Source of the DNA: JBCCEJ01 sp039030335
GTDB taxonomy: Bacteria > Pseudomonadota > Gammaproteobacteria > HK1
Direction of reading: 5' to 3'
DNA length: 64,000 nt
Assembly (NCBI GenBank): GCA_039030335.1
Contig: JBCCEJ010000010.1
Span: 1-64,000 of the forward strand
The notes beneath the pieces were generated by a model. The model made no database searches. It saw only the letters and a program-made list of their open reading frames with translations, and was not told the origin of the DNA. How positions within the stretch are numbered: the first letter of the stretch is position 1; every line of letters starts with the position of its first letter. Below, in pieces: positions 50,876-61,800 of the stretch. Made by a program: the position numbers and the translations under genes.

Positions 50876-52048
50876 ATGAGTTCTCTGCACGTCCTGCGGC
50901 CAGTCATCCGCGGCCTCCAGAACAACGGCATCTCGAAGGTCGCGCAATCGCGGCTCGCTAACAAGGACATCATCCCGCTGTGGTTTGGCGAAGGCGACCT
51001 GCCGACCGACGACATCATCAAGGACGCAGCCAAACGTGCCCTCGAAGCCAACGAGGTCTTCTACTCGAATACACGCGGCCGCGCTGAGCTGCGCGGCGCG
51101 ATCAAAGCTTACCTGGACGACCTCTACGGCCTCGATCTGGATTACGAGCGCATCACCATCCCGGGCTCGACCATGCTCGCCATCAACATCACATCGCAGA
51201 TGGCGCTGACCGAGGGTGACCACGGCCTCGTCGTCAGCCCGGCCTGGCCGAACATCGTGACGGCATTTTCGATCACCGGGGCGGAGGTAGAGCACGTCAG
51301 GCAACGGCAAGACGGCGGTAGCTGGAAGCTCGATCTGGAAGAACTGATCGCCGCGATCCGGCCGAACACACGCGCGATCTTCGTCAACACACCCTGTAAC
51401 CCTACAGGCTGGGTCATGCCGCGCGAGGAGCAGGAGGCATTGGTGGCAGTCTGCCGCGAGCGCGGGATCCTGCTGATCGCCGACGAGGTCTACCATCGGA
51501 CGGTGTACGACATGCGGGCCGCACCATCATTCCTGTCGGTAGCGGAACCCGACGATCCGGTCGTCGTGATCAGCGGATTCTCCAAGGCGTGGGCGATGAC
51601 CGGCTGGCGCATCGGATGGCTGGTGGCCCCGGCCGCGTGGGGAGAACGGCTGGCGGCTCTGTCGGAGTGCTTCAACACGGGCGCGCCGACATTCGTGCAG
51701 CTGGCGGCCATGGCGGCCCTTGAGCGGGGCGAACCCCGTCTGAACGAGATGCTCCAGCAGTACGCCGGCGGGCGCGATATCGTCATGCAGTATCTGGGTC
51801 AGCACCCGCGCATTGAGATCGTACGACCAGACGGCGCGTTCTACGCCTTCCCGCGCCTGCCTGGCCTGGCTGACAGCCTGAGCTTTTGCGAGCGTCTGGC
51901 AGACGAGGAACAGGTGGGGATCGCACCGGGCTACACCTTCGGACCGCAAAACGACAGCCACTTCAGGCTTTGTTTCGCGCTTTCGCACGACCGGCTCCGG
52001 GAGGCATGCGAGCGACTGGTTGCGTTCGTGGACGCCTGGCCGGAGTAG
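50876..52048 (+). CDS. Class I/II PLP-dependent aminotransferase
   Basis: Fold-type I aminotransferase of about 390 residues. LWFGEGDLPTDDII, the TIPGSTMLAINI cofactor region, NTPCNPTGWVMPREE, DEVYHRTVYD and the PLP lysine in VISGFSKAWAMTGWRIGW are all standard for the aspartate/aromatic aminotransferase family. ATG 50876 is chosen, with GAGG ten bases before; a TTG directly before it is equally possible. It lies 118 bp after the rhodanese gene on the same strand and converges with the penicillin-acylase gene. Amino donor not predictable. Confidence 0.9.
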   Translation: MSSLHVLRPVIRGLQNNGISKVAQSRLANKDIIPLWFGEGDLPTDDIIKDAAKRALEANEVFYSNTRGRAELRGAIKAYLDDLYGLDLDYERITIPGSTMLAINITSQMALTEGDHGLVVSPAWPNIVTAFSITGAEVEHVRQRQDGGSWKLDLEELIAAIRPNTRAIFVNTPCNPTGWVMPREEQEALVAVCRERGILLIADEVYHRTVYDMRAAPSFLSVAEPDDPVVVISGFSKAWAMTGWRIGWLVAPAAWGERLAALSECFNTGAPTFVQLAAMAALERGEPRLNEMLQQYAGGRDIVMQYLGQHPRIEIVRPDGAFYAFPRLPGLADSLSFCERLADEEQVGIAPGYTFGPQNDSHFRLCFALSHDRLREACERLVAFVDAWPE

Positions 52049-52098
52049 CGACGGCCAAGAACGCGCCCGGTGACAGGCATCCTTCGGGGCGATCCAGT

Positions 52099-54501
52099 TT
52101 ATGGGCTAAGCCGCAGCTCGTGCTGCGCTTCGCCAGGCAGAAACGCTGTTTTCCGGCCTTCAACCCAGTCCAGGTGACCAGCCCGGTAGTACGGCGACAG
52201 GAAGTGGCCGCTCTGCCCGCCCGGCATGTGGAAAATGCCCGACTCTTCCTTTCCGGGAGACACGATGAAACGTTCGGATACGCCACCCCATCTGCGGCTG
52301 ACGCGCGGCATGTAGGCGTCGCCCGGCACCGGCAGATCCGGCATGTTCAGCAAGCCGTCCAATTCCGGCAGCGCAATCGTCAACGGATGTGCAATACGGC
52401 CCCGGTTGTACTCGCCGAATACGCGCTCTTCGATCGGTCCTGGAGTGGACTTCGCGACGCGCTTGATCGCGTGGTCGAGTGACTTCACCAACAAGTCGTC
52501 GTAGGAAGCGAAATTCGGTCGCAGCAGGTGAGCCGGCCGCTCGACGAGAATCTGCCACACGACGCCCTCGAGCTGCCGCATCTTGAGAAACCGGAAATCC
52601 GGATAGCGCGCCCGCACTTCGAAGATCAGTCCGTACAGCACATTGGCCGTCACGCTCGCGCGGAATTCGCGCACCCACCGGTAGGCGACGTCGTCGGGCA
52701 GCGCGCGTCCGGACCAGGACGGCAACAGTGCCCGGATCTTCGCAAACCGGGGATCGCTCGCCGCCACGGCCGGCGTCAGCGTCGCTTCCAGCAGCTTGCG
52801 CCAACGCTCCAGGAACAGCGCGCGGTCGTCCAGTGCGATCGCGAGCAGATCCGCTTCATCTACTTTGCCTGGCTTTCGCAATCCGTCCCGGATTTGCGCT
52901 TGCCTTGCGCCGTATGCATATGAGCCATCGCTCAAGCCGGGGTAGCGGCCGGGGGCGATGATGCGCGAATTGGCCGAGAAAATATTGCCGTCCGGCGGGT
53001 CGATGATGTCGGGTACCGTAGACGCGCTGGCGCGCATCGGAGCAGCCACTTCGGCGGCGGAGATCGCACGGCGCCGGTCGACCCCTGGACGACTCTTGGG
53101 GACAGCCCCGGCCACGACCCAACCAGCGCTTCCAGTCCGGTCCACAACCGCCAGATTCTGTGGTGGCATACCGATCTGGCGCGCCTTCGCAACCGCCTGC
53201 TGAACCGTATCCAGATGCTCGAAGTCGAGCAACGCAACGCCGGTGGCACCCGGCTCGGTCGCAACCCACTGGACGGCGTAGAGGCGGCCATCCGCTTCGC
53301 GCACCGGCCCCCAGATGGTTTCGCGCACGGTCAGACTATCAGCCGCGCCGCCGGCAACCTCGATCACCTCCTGGTGCTCTGTGAACGGTTTGAATCCATC
53401 CAGCGTGCGGTACTGGTTCGGGTCGTCGGGGTTGACTTCGAGCGCCACCAGATCGGTGGTGTCGACATGCGAGTTCGTGAAACCCCACGCCAGCTTGCCC
53501 GTGCTGCCGGCGACGATCGCGGGCGCACCGGGCAGCATCACGCCGGTTGCGTCGAGCTGGTCGGGCACCACCAACCGCGCGCGGAACCAGATGTTTGGAA
53601 CGGACAGCTTCAGGTGCATATCGTTGGCGACCAAGGCGCCGCCGTGTTTCGAGCGCGCGCCGGTCACGGCCCAGTTGTTGCTGCCGAGCAGACCTTCCAG
53701 GTGCTCGTCACCGATCAGAGACCGCTCCGGCAGCCGGGTGGCCGATCCGTCCACGGCGCGGCGGCGCCCGTCGAACACTCCCGCAGGCGGTATCGGCAGC
53801 GGCGTCCATACGCTTCCATCCAGAGCCGCATCATCGGCTGAGCCGAGCTGAGTCAGATAGTCGTAGAGTTCTTTCGGCAAGGTGCTGTGGAGTCTGGTCA
53901 GCTGCAGGTCACGATCGCCGGTTTCGTCGGTGAGCGTTATCCACATTGCGAGGACCACGAGCATCGTGTCTTCGGGCAACCACGGCGCAGGAGTCTGCCG
54001 CAGCAACAGGTACTCCGGCGGCCGTACGGCCATCGCTTCGAGACCGGCGTTCACGCCGTCGGCATAGGCTTGCAGCAGGTCGCGATGTGGAGGACGCGCG
54101 CTTGCGATGGCGCTCCGGGCTACGCGCCGCAGACGCAGAAACCGCCGCTTCTTGTCATGCGGCACGGCGGTGCGCCCGAACAGCGCCGAAATTTCCCCGG
54201 CCGCGTCGCGCCGCATCAGGTCCATCTGAAAGAAGCGTTCCTGCGCGTGCACCAAGCCGGTCGCGCGGGCGATGTCCAGGCGATTGGCGCCGGTTATGGT
54301 GGGTACGCCGTGCGCATCGCGCAGCACCGAGACAGGCGCGTTGAGGATCGGCATCGCGAGTTCGCCGTCCAACGGCGCGAGCGAGGCACGCAGAGCCATG
54401 TAGAAAGTGCCGGCGAGCGCCGCCAGCACCACCAGGACCACAGCGACCCCGCGCACCAGCCAGCGCACCGCGCGCCGCAGCAATGACCCGGATGCGGCCA
54501 C
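52099..54501 (-). CDS. Penicillin acylase-family Ntn hydrolase
   Basis: Self-processing N-terminal-nucleophile amidase. The N terminus has one membrane anchor or signal (VRGVAVVLVVLAALAGTFYM, about residues 17-36). The pro-enzyme is cleaved before Ser274 in LLGSNNWAV, making this Ser the catalytic N terminus of the beta chain; VHAQERFFQMDLMRRDAAGE is the family signature in the alpha chain. It has 800 residues, as usual. Members hydrolyse penicillins, N-acyl-homoserine lactones or other N-acyl amides. The start is GTG 54501 with GAGGG six bases before. The CitE-like gene stops 9 bp upstream, so they form one transcript. An amidohydrolase of the D-aminoacylase type is divergent from the pair. 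Confidence 0.9.
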   Translation of the reverse strand: MAASGSLLRRAVRWLVRGVAVVLVVLAALAGTFYMALRASLAPLDGELAMPILNAPVSVLRDAHGVPTITGANRLDIARATGLVHAQERFFQMDLMRRDAAGEISALFGRTAVPHDKKRRFLRLRRVARSAIASARPPHRDLLQAYADGVNAGLEAMAVRPPEYLLLRQTPAPWLPEDTMLVVLAMWITLTDETGDRDLQLTRLHSTLPKELYDYLTQLGSADDAALDGSVWTPLPIPPAGVFDGRRRAVDGSATRLPERSLIGDEHLEGLLGSNNWAVTGARSKHGGALVANDMHLKLSVPNIWFRARLVVPDQLDATGVMLPGAPAIVAGSTGKLAWGFTNSHVDTTDLVALEVNPDDPNQYRTLDGFKPFTEHQEVIEVAGGAADSLTVRETIWGPVREADGRLYAVQWVATEPGATGVALLDFEHLDTVQQAVAKARQIGMPPQNLAVVDRTGSAGWVVAGAVPKSRPGVDRRRAISAAEVAAPMRASASTVPDIIDPPDGNIFSANSRIIAPGRYPGLSDGSYAYGARQAQIRDGLRKPGKVDEADLLAIALDDRALFLERWRKLLEATLTPAVAASDPRFAKIRALLPSWSGRALPDDVAYRWVREFRASVTANVLYGLIFEVRARYPDFRFLKMRQLEGVVWQILVERPAHLLRPNFASYDDLLVKSLDHAIKRVAKSTPGPIEERVFGEYNRGRIAHPLTIALPELDGLLNMPDLPVPGDAYMPRVSRRWGGVSERFIVSPGKEESGIFHMPGGQSGHFLSPYYRAGHLDWVEGRKTAFLPGEAQHELRLSP

Positions 54502-54510
54502 TCCCTGCCC

Positions 54511-55392
54511 TCAGCCCCGCGCTTCGATACCCGCCATGATCGCGAGCGAACGGCGCGCCTTTTCGACGATGGGATAATCGACGAAGTATCCGTCTACCTG
54601 AATCGATGCGCTGCCCTGGGCTTCCGCCTGTTCGAACGCCAGCACCACCTTGCGCGCGTGCTCGATCTCCGCGGCACTCGGCGTGAAGACCTCATTCACC
54701 GGCCCGACCTGTTCCGGGTGGATGCAAAGCTTGCCCTGAAAGCCCATGGTCTTCGGCAATTCCGCCGAGTTTCTGAGCGCATCGCGATGCCGTTCGCCGA
54801 TGTGAATGAACACGGTATCCACGGGCGGCTCGAGGCCGGCGGCGCGGGAGTGCATCGCCATGGTCGCCCGCGCGTGGTGCAGCTCACCCTCGTCGTGACT
54901 CCATCGCATGTTCATATCGAGCGTGTAATCACCCGCCCCAAAGCTCAGCCGGCGCGCGCGTGAGCCGCAGCTGGCGATGTCCGCGAGATTCGCCATGCCC
55001 CTGCCAGTCTCGACGATCGGCATCATGTCGACGCTGCCCGGCGCCATGCCCTGCTCCGCCTCCAGCTGGTCGAGAATCCAGCTGACGCTCAACATCTGGT
55101 CGGCGGACTCGACCTTCGGCAGAACGATGCCATCGAGCCAGGGGCCGACGACGGTGGTGAGGTCGCGGAAGCAAAACGGCGTGTCGTAGGCGTTTACACG
55201 CACGTATCCGAGGCACGTTCGCGGTTTCTTGAGTGCGTCGACTACCACCGAGCGGGTCGCCGGCTTTTCCGCGATGGCGACCGCGTCTTCGAGGTCGAGA
55301 ATGACAGCGTCAGCCCCGGCGTCGAATACCTTGGCCACCTTGCGTGGATGATTGCCCGGTGTGAACAGGAAACTCCGAAACGGACCTTGCAT
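54511..55392 (-). CDS. CitE/HpcH-family CoA-ester lyase
   Basis: HpcH/HpaI aldolase - citrate lyase beta family. The TIM-barrel signatures are FLFTPGNHPRKVAK, AVILDLEDAVA (Mg-binding Glu/Asp), VRVNAYDT, GIVLPKVES and MPIVETGRGM, and KLCIHPEQVGPVNEVF at the C terminus, the pattern of malyl-, citramalyl- and citryl-CoA lyases. About 293 residues. The ATG at 55392 has GAGGG eight bases upstream; the longer open frame to 55788 is not supported. Paired with the penicillin-acylase-type gene. Citramalyl-CoA lyase activity would fit with the CoA-transferases elsewhere in the window, but the substrate is unproved. Confidence 0.87.
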   Translation of the reverse strand: MQGPFRSFLFTPGNHPRKVAKVFDAGADAVILDLEDAVAIAEKPATRSVVVDALKKPRTCLGYVRVNAYDTPFCFRDLTTVVGPWLDGIVLPKVESADQMLSVSWILDQLEAEQGMAPGSVDMMPIVETGRGMANLADIASCGSRARRLSFGAGDYTLDMNMRWSHDEGELHHARATMAMHSRAAGLEPPVDTVFIHIGERHRDALRNSAELPKTMGFQGKLCIHPEQVGPVNEVFTPSAAEIEHARKVVLAFEQAEAQGSASIQVDGYFVDYPIVEKARRSLAIMAGIEARG

Positions 55393-55569
55393 CGACGGTG
55401 CCCTCATAAACCTCGAACCATTGCACGCTGCGATTGTAGCGTCGTGGCGCCGCGGCAGGTGACACGCGGGCACATCGGCCACTAAGGTTGAGCCGAAGAT
55501 GGCTGCCGCGTACGAACGGCGGAAGGTATCAGGCGCCGGCTCGAACGCACCGGCGCAAAGGACATCCAC

Positions 55570-57033
55570 ATGCACAACACCTCTCAAACTGGCGGCGAGC
55601 GTTGCGACCTGCTGATTCACGGCGGATCGGTATTCGACGGCAGCGGGAATCCCGCGACATCGGCGAGCGTCGCGATCGTCGGCGACCGCATCCTCGCTGT
55701 CGGGCAATTGGACGGCTGGCGCGCGGACCAGACGGTGGACGCCACGGGTCTCGCCGTGGCACCCGGATTCATCGACGCGCATACGCACGACGACCGGGCG
55801 GTGCTGTCGTCACCAGACATGACCGCGAAGGTCAGCCAGGGCGTCACGACGGTCATCGGCGGTAACTGCGGCGTCTCGCTGGCACCGCTCGTGGACACGG
55901 CGCCGACCCCGCCACTCAACCTGTTGGGCGACCAGGCCTGGTTCCGCTATCCAACCATGCGCGCGTATATGGACGCGGTTGACGCGGCGCCGGCGGCCGT
56001 CAACATCGCGATGCTGGTCGGACACTCGACGCTGCGGGTCGGCACCATGGACAGAGTGGACCGCGGCGCGACGGCCGCGGAGATCGAGCATATGGGTACG
56101 CTCGTCGACGAGGCGATGGCGGCCGGGTGTGTGGGCTTCAGTACCGGTCTCGCCTACCCGACCGCGATCGCGGCGCCGACTGAGGAAGTCGTCGCGTTGA
56201 CGGCGCGTGCCGCTGCCCACGGCGGTCTTTACGCGACGCATATGCGCAATGAGGAAAACGAACTTTCGGAGTCAGTGGATGAGACGGTCCACATCGGCAA
56301 GGCAGCGACCGCACGCGTGGTTATCTCCCACCATAAAGCCTGTGGGCGCGCGAACTGGGGCCGAACGGCGCAGACGCTGAAACAAATAGAACGCGCAAAC
56401 GCCGGCGGACAGGTGGTCGATCTGGATGTCTATCCGTATGTCGCCAGCTCGACGGTGTTGTTGCCACACTTCGTGCGTCGCGCGGAAAGCGTCATGGTCA
56501 CGTGGTCGAAAAGCCACCCGGAAGAAAACGGCAACGACCTCGAAGAAATTCGCGCGCGCTGGGGACTCAGCCTGGACGAGACTATCGACCGTCTGCAGCC
56601 CGCGGGCGCCATCTACTTTCAGTTGCACGAGGACGATCTGCAACGCGTATTGAAGTACCCGGGCTCCATGGTGGGTTCCGATGGCCTGCCCCATGATGAA
56701 CATCCGCATCCGCGACTCTGGGGCACGTTTCCGCGCGTGCTGGGACACTACGTGCGCGAACTCAACCTGATGCCGCTCGCCGAGGCCGTCTACAAGATGA
56801 CGGGCCTGACCGCACGCGTGTTCGGCCTTGAAGACCGCGGCGTACTCCGCGAAGGCGCCTATGCCGATATCGTGGTCTTCAACCCGGAGACCGTGATCGA
56901 CAGGGGTACGTTTGCCGATCCGGCGCAGCCCTCTGCTGGCATCGAAACGGTATTCGTGAACGGCGCGGCAGTCTGGTCCAATGGTTCCAGTACCCCGGCG
57001 CGACCGGGCCGTACGTTGCGAAGGGGTGCCTGA
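55570..57033 (+). CDS. N-acyl-D-amino-acid deacylase (D-aminoacylase)-like amidohydrolase
   Basis: Metal-dependent amidohydrolase of 487 residues. GFIDAHTHDD holds the HxH metal site; the Cys in VIGGNCGVSLAP is the special zinc ligand of D-aminoacylases. Other landmarks: VGFSTGLAYPTA, ATHMRNEENELSESVDE, VISHHKACGRANWG and GSDGLPHDEHPHPR with the catalytic Asp. The start at 55570 has AAAGGA seven bases before it. It removes an acyl group from N-acyl-D-amino acids or acts on a similar ureido/amide bond. A nitronate monooxygenase gene follows 77 bp later. The opposed penicillin-acylase gene makes the 52-58 kb region rich in amide hydrolysis. Confidence 0.88.
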   Translation: MHNTSQTGGERCDLLIHGGSVFDGSGNPATSASVAIVGDRILAVGQLDGWRADQTVDATGLAVAPGFIDAHTHDDRAVLSSPDMTAKVSQGVTTVIGGNCGVSLAPLVDTAPTPPLNLLGDQAWFRYPTMRAYMDAVDAAPAAVNIAMLVGHSTLRVGTMDRVDRGATAAEIEHMGTLVDEAMAAGCVGFSTGLAYPTAIAAPTEEVVALTARAAAHGGLYATHMRNEENELSESVDETVHIGKAATARVVISHHKACGRANWGRTAQTLKQIERANAGGQVVDLDVYPYVASSTVLLPHFVRRAESVMVTWSKSHPEENGNDLEEIRARWGLSLDETIDRLQPAGAIYFQLHEDDLQRVLKYPGSMVGSDGLPHDEHPHPRLWGTFPRVLGHYVRELNLMPLAEAVYKMTGLTARVFGLEDRGVLREGAYADIVVFNPETVIDRGTFADPAQPSAGIETVFVNGAAVWSNGSSTPARPGRTLRRGA

Positions 57034-57110
57034 GGCCGACTTCAGCCAAACGTCGAGACAGCTTCACGAACCGCCCGCCGGGGCGCCATCCACTGACCGA
57101 GGACACCGCC

Positions 57111-58190
57111 ATGTGGTCTGACGATCGGCTCTGCCAATTGCTCGACATCGAACACCCCATCGTCCAGGCACCGATGGCCAGCGCGACCACCGCGGCGATC
57201 GCGGCGGCGGTATCCCGGGCCGGTGGTTTGGGCAGCTACGGCGCGGCCGGCACGGCACCGACGAAACTCAGGGAAGTCATCCGGGACATCAAGTCGATGA
57301 CCGACCGGCCCTACAATATCAATCTGTTCGTACCGGACTGGGAGCCGCTCGAGGTCGATGCAGGCGCCATCGCGCGCATGCAGGCGCGGCTCCAGCCGCT
57401 GCACGACGAACTGGGCGCCGGCCCGGTGCCGGACCCGGCGCCGATGTTCGGCCCGTTCGACGAGCAGCTCGATGTCATGCTCGATGAAGAAGTACCCGTT
57501 ATCAGCTTTCACTTCGGTGCCCCGGCTGACGCCGTCGCGCGCTGTCATGCCAGCGGCGCGAAGGTGCTCGCCTCCGCAACCACCGTCGACGAGGCGAAGA
57601 TCCTCGTCGACAACGGCGTCGATGTCGTCATCGCGCAAGGTGCCGAAGCCGGCGGGCATCGCGGTACCTTCGAAGGCGACTGGCGCAATGCGATGATCGG
57701 CACGATGGCGCTGGTCCCGCAGATAGCGGCCGCCGTCAGCGTGCCGGTGATCGCTGCCGGTGGTCTGATGAACGGGGCCAGCATCGTCGCCGCGATGGTG
57801 CTCGGCGCGGCCGGTGCACAGCTTGGCACGGCGTTCCTCGGCTGCCCCGAGAGCGGCATCGACGACACCTACCGGCAGGCGCTGCGCGAGGCCGGTGAAT
57901 CCCGCCCGGAGGTGACCAAGGCATTCTCCGGCAAGCCGGCCCGTGGTCTTCGCAACCGGTATATGGCCCACCTCGAAGAAGAGCCGGAGTCGTTACTGCC
58001 GTTTCCGGCGCAGTACTCGATCTTCCGCGGTATTCGTGCACAGGCAGCCAAGACCGGCAATCCCGATTTCCTGGCGCTCTGGGCGGGCCAGGGCGTCGGG
58101 CTCGCGACAGAAGCGCCGGCGCAGGCGCTGTTCGAGCAGCTGGTTCGCGAAGCGCGCGATGCCGCCGATGCGCTGGCCTTGCCGCAATAG
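57111..58190 (+). CDS. Nitronate monooxygenase (2-nitropropane dioxygenase) family protein
   Basis: FMN-dependent TIM-barrel enzyme of 359 residues. Motifs: LDIEHPIVQAPMASATT, AGGLGSYGAAG, and the catalytic His in AQGAEAGGHRGTF; PVIAAGGLMNGASIVAAMVLGA binds the phosphate. It oxidises alkyl nitronates such as propionate 3-nitronate, or belongs to related FMN oxidoreductases, since many paralogues have other substrates. GAGGA eight bases before the ATG. Probably co-transcribed with the amidohydrolase gene before it. Confidence 0.88.
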   Translation: MWSDDRLCQLLDIEHPIVQAPMASATTAAIAAAVSRAGGLGSYGAAGTAPTKLREVIRDIKSMTDRPYNINLFVPDWEPLEVDAGAIARMQARLQPLHDELGAGPVPDPAPMFGPFDEQLDVMLDEEVPVISFHFGAPADAVARCHASGAKVLASATTVDEAKILVDNGVDVVIAQGAEAGGHRGTFEGDWRNAMIGTMALVPQIAAAVSVPVIAAGGLMNGASIVAAMVLGAAGAQLGTAFLGCPESGIDDTYRQALREAGESRPEVTKAFSGKPARGLRNRYMAHLEEEPESLLPFPAQYSIFRGIRAQAAKTGNPDFLALWAGQGVGLATEAPAQALFEQLVREARDAADALALPQ

Positions 58191-58268
58191 CGCTGCCGGC
58201 GAGAACCCAATCACCGGTACGGCCAGAGGCTGGCCGACACCCGTACTCACCAGAGGAGCAAACTGGAG

Positions 58269-58772
58269 ATGGAACTGACGAGCATGGCAAGCGCCGTAGG
58301 GGCGTTGCTTAAACAGCACGATATGACGGTGGCCGTATCGGAGTCGTCTTCGGGGGGGCTGGTGAGCGCGGCACTGCTGTCGCAACCAGGGGCCAGCCAG
58401 TATTTTCAGGCGGGCGGCGTGATCTACACCGGGCCAGCGCGCACCGAGTTCCTGGGTTTACCGCCGCGCCTGCCGAAGGCCGTCAGGTCATCGTCGGAGC
58501 CCTACGCGGCACTTGCCGCTGAAGCCATCAGAGCGCGGTTCGACACGACGTGGGGACTGGCCGAGACCGGCGCGGCCGGGCCGACCGGCAACAGCTATGG
58601 GGACGCCGCCGGACATACGTGCATCGCCGTGGCCGGCCCGCGCGGGTTCGCCCATCAGTCCACACTCGAAACCGCGAGTGCGGACCGTGAGGCGAACATG
58701 TGGGCGTTTGCGCAAGCCGCGTTGGATGCGCTGCTCGAATGCGTGCAAGCGGCGGCGGCGAAGCGCGACTGA
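58269..58772 (+). CDS. pncC: CinA C-terminal domain protein (nicotinamide-nucleotide amidase, PncC)
   Basis: Stand-alone CinA C-terminal domain, 167 residues. The active-site segment is VAVSESSSGGLVSAALLS with the catalytic Ser, followed by YFQAGGVIYT and the GLAETGAAGPTGNSYG loop. PncC deamidates nicotinamide mononucleotide to nicotinate mononucleotide for NAD recycling. In E. coli-type PncC the motif is AESCTGG; here the Cys is Ser, which needs care. GAGGAG lies about ten bases upstream. The N-terminal half of CinA is encoded separately 3.3 kb downstream, on the other side of the RND pump. Confidence 0.82.
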   Translation: MELTSMASAVGALLKQHDMTVAVSESSSGGLVSAALLSQPGASQYFQAGGVIYTGPARTEFLGLPPRLPKAVRSSSEPYAALAAEAIRARFDTTWGLAETGAAGPTGNSYGDAAGHTCIAVAGPRGFAHQSTLETASADREANMWAFAQAALDALLECVQAAAAKRD

Positions 58773-58840
58773 CGCCTCAGACCCGGCGCACACCGCGCAT
58801 CACACTGGATTTGATCACGGGGAGTCCCCAGATCGCGCCA

Positions 58841-61800
58841 ATGAGCCCTGTACCCAAGCAAACCCGCAGCGTCGTCGGTATCTTCGCCGCCCACCCGGTG
58901 GCGGCGAATCTGCTGATGGTCATGATGTTGATGGCCGGGGTGTTCGGGCTGTCGAAGCTCAATACGCAATTCTTCCCGAATTTCGCGCTCGACATGGTCT
59001 ACATCGGCGTCTCGTGGACCGGCGCGCCCGCCGAAGATGTTGAATCGGGCATCACGACGCCGATCGAGCAGGAGCTGCGGTCGCTCGATGGCCTGAACAA
59101 GATGACGTCGACCTCCGCGGAAGGCTACAGCGCGATCACGCTGGAGTACCGCGAAGGCACCGACATGGGCATCGCGCTCGACCAGGTGAAGGAACGCATT
59201 GCGCTGGTCCGCAATCTGCCGGGCACCGCAGAAGAACCGGAGATCCGCAAGATCGTGCGCTACGAGCCGGTCGCACGTTTGCGCATCTCGGGGCCGAGCG
59301 AGTTAGCCGAACTGCGGCCGATCGCGCGGCAAATCGAAAAGGAACTGCTCGACGCAGGCATCACGAACATCAGAATCGCCGGTCTGCCGGACGAAGAGCT
59401 GGCCATTCAGGTGCCATCGGCCCGCCTGCGTGAGCTGGACCTGTCGCTAGAGGACATCGCCGCGCGCGTGTCGCGCGGTTCGCGCGACCTGCCGGCCGGC
59501 ACGATCGGCCGTGACGAAGTGTCGCGCCAGCTCCGGGCTTTGGAGCAACGGCGCGACGAAGAAGGCTTCGCGAGGCTGCCGATCGTCAGCGACGAAGCGG
59601 GCCGCTTCATGACGCTGGGCGAGATCGCCGAGATCGTCAGGCGACCGCGCGATGGGCAGACCCAGGTCCACACCGAGGGTATCCCCGCGGTCGAACTGCA
59701 CCTGCGCAGGGCCGAGAGCTCGGACAGCCTCGAAGCGGCGCGGATCGTCGACAAGTGGAAGCTCGAACGGCTGCCGGAGTATCCCGCCAACATCGAGATC
59801 GAGCTCTACGACGAATCCTGGAAGCTCATCAGCGAACGCATCTGGTTGCTGGTTCGCAACGGCGGCGGCGGGCTCGTGCTGGTCGTCACCGTGCTGTTCC
59901 TGTTTCTGAACACGCGCGTCGCTTTCTGGGTTGCGGTCGGCATACCGGTATCGTTCATGGCGACGCTGGGCGTGCTCTACGTGGCCGGCGGCAGCGTCAA
60001 CATGATCAGCCTGTTTGCGCTCATCATGGCGCTCGGCATCATCGTCGACGATGCGATCGTGGTCGGCGAGGACGCGCTGACACACTATCAGGGTGGCGCC
60101 GGGCCGCTCGATGCGGCTGAAGCCGGCGCGCAGCGCATGCTGGCACCGGTGTTGTCATCGTCGTTGACCACCATCGCCGCATTTCTGCCCTTGATGCTGG
60201 TCGGCGGCATCATCGGCAACATCCTGTTCGCAATTCCGCTTGTCATCATCTGCGTGATCTTGGCGTCGCTGGTCGAGAGCTTCCTGGTATTGCCGGGACA
60301 CCTGCGGCACACCTTCACACACGCCAGTGCGACGCCCGGGCGCCTGCGCCAGTTCCTCGACAACGCCTTCGATCGATTCAAGAATCGTGTATTCCGCCCG
60401 GTCGTAACGCTGGCGGTGCGAAACGCCGGGACGACTATAGCGCTGACGGTGGCCTCGCTGATTCTGACGGTCGGGCTGCTGGCGGGCGGGCGCATTCAGT
60501 TCAACTTCTTCCCGACGGCCGAGAGCACCATCCTGACGGCCAACATCGGTTTCGTGGCCGGCACGCGCGCGGACGACGCCAAGGCCTATGCCGATCAGGC
60601 GCTCGTATCGTTGCGCGAAGTCGACGAGGCGCTCGGCGGCGATCTGGTGGTCACGGCAGTCCTGCGCACGGGCCAGATGCAGGCCCCGGAAGGTACCCAC
60701 ACACCGCGCGGCGATCAGTACGCGACGATCCTGGTCGAGCTGCAGCAGCCCGACCAGCGCGACGTACGCAACACCCGCATCATCAGCGAATGGCGCGAGC
60801 GTCTGGAACTGGTGCCCGGGCTCGAAACCCTGTCGGTGTTCGAACGCCGCGGCGGCCCGCCAGGGCGCGACGTCGACGTCAGTCTGCAGGGCGATGACGC
60901 CGGCAAACTCAAGCTGGCGGCGCTGGAGCTACAGGAGACGTTGAAAGGCGTCGCCGGGATCTCCGGTATCGAGGACGACCTGCCGTTCGGACCCGAGCAG
61001 CTCATCTACGCGTTGAACGCGCAGGGCCGTGCACTCGGTCTCACGGTTGAATCTGTCGGTCAGCAGCTTCGCGCCGCCTACGACGGCCAGCTGGCGCAGA
61101 TCTATCAGGACGACGGCGAGGAGATCGAAGTCAGGGTCGTGCTGCCGGACGCGGAGCGCAATCAGCTGGCTTCGCTCGAAAACCTCGGGGTCAAACTACC
61201 CGGCGGTGAAACCGTACCGCTGCCGAGCGTGGTCGACATCCGCTACCAGCGCGGATTCGAGGTGCTAAGGCATCTGGAGACCCGCCTTTCGGTCAAGGTC
61301 TCCGGCGACATCGACCCCGCCGTCAACAACACCAACAAGGTGAACGCGCTGCTGGAAGCCGAAGTGCTGCCGACGCTCGCGTCGAAATACGGGGTGCAAT
61401 ATCAGTTCGAGGGCCGCGCGGCCGATCAGGCCGAGACGCTCGCGGATATGCGGCTCGGCATGCGGTTTGGTCTTGCCATGATCTATCTGGTATTGGCCTG
61501 GGTGTTCGCGAGCTACACCTGGCCGCTGGTCGTCATGGTCGCCATTCCCTTCGGCCTCGTTGGCGCCCTCGGCGGGCACTATCTGCTGAGCGTTGACCTG
61601 ACCATCCTGTCGCTATTCGGCTTCTTTGGTCTCTCCGGCATCGTCGTCAATGACTCGATCATCCTCGTAACCTTCTTCAAAGAGCTGCGCGACAAAGGCA
61701 TGCACTACGCGGAGGCCATCGTCGAGGCGGCCTGTCAGCGTCTGCGTGCGGTGTTGCTGACCTCGCTCACGACTATCGGCGGACTGACGCCGCTCATGTT

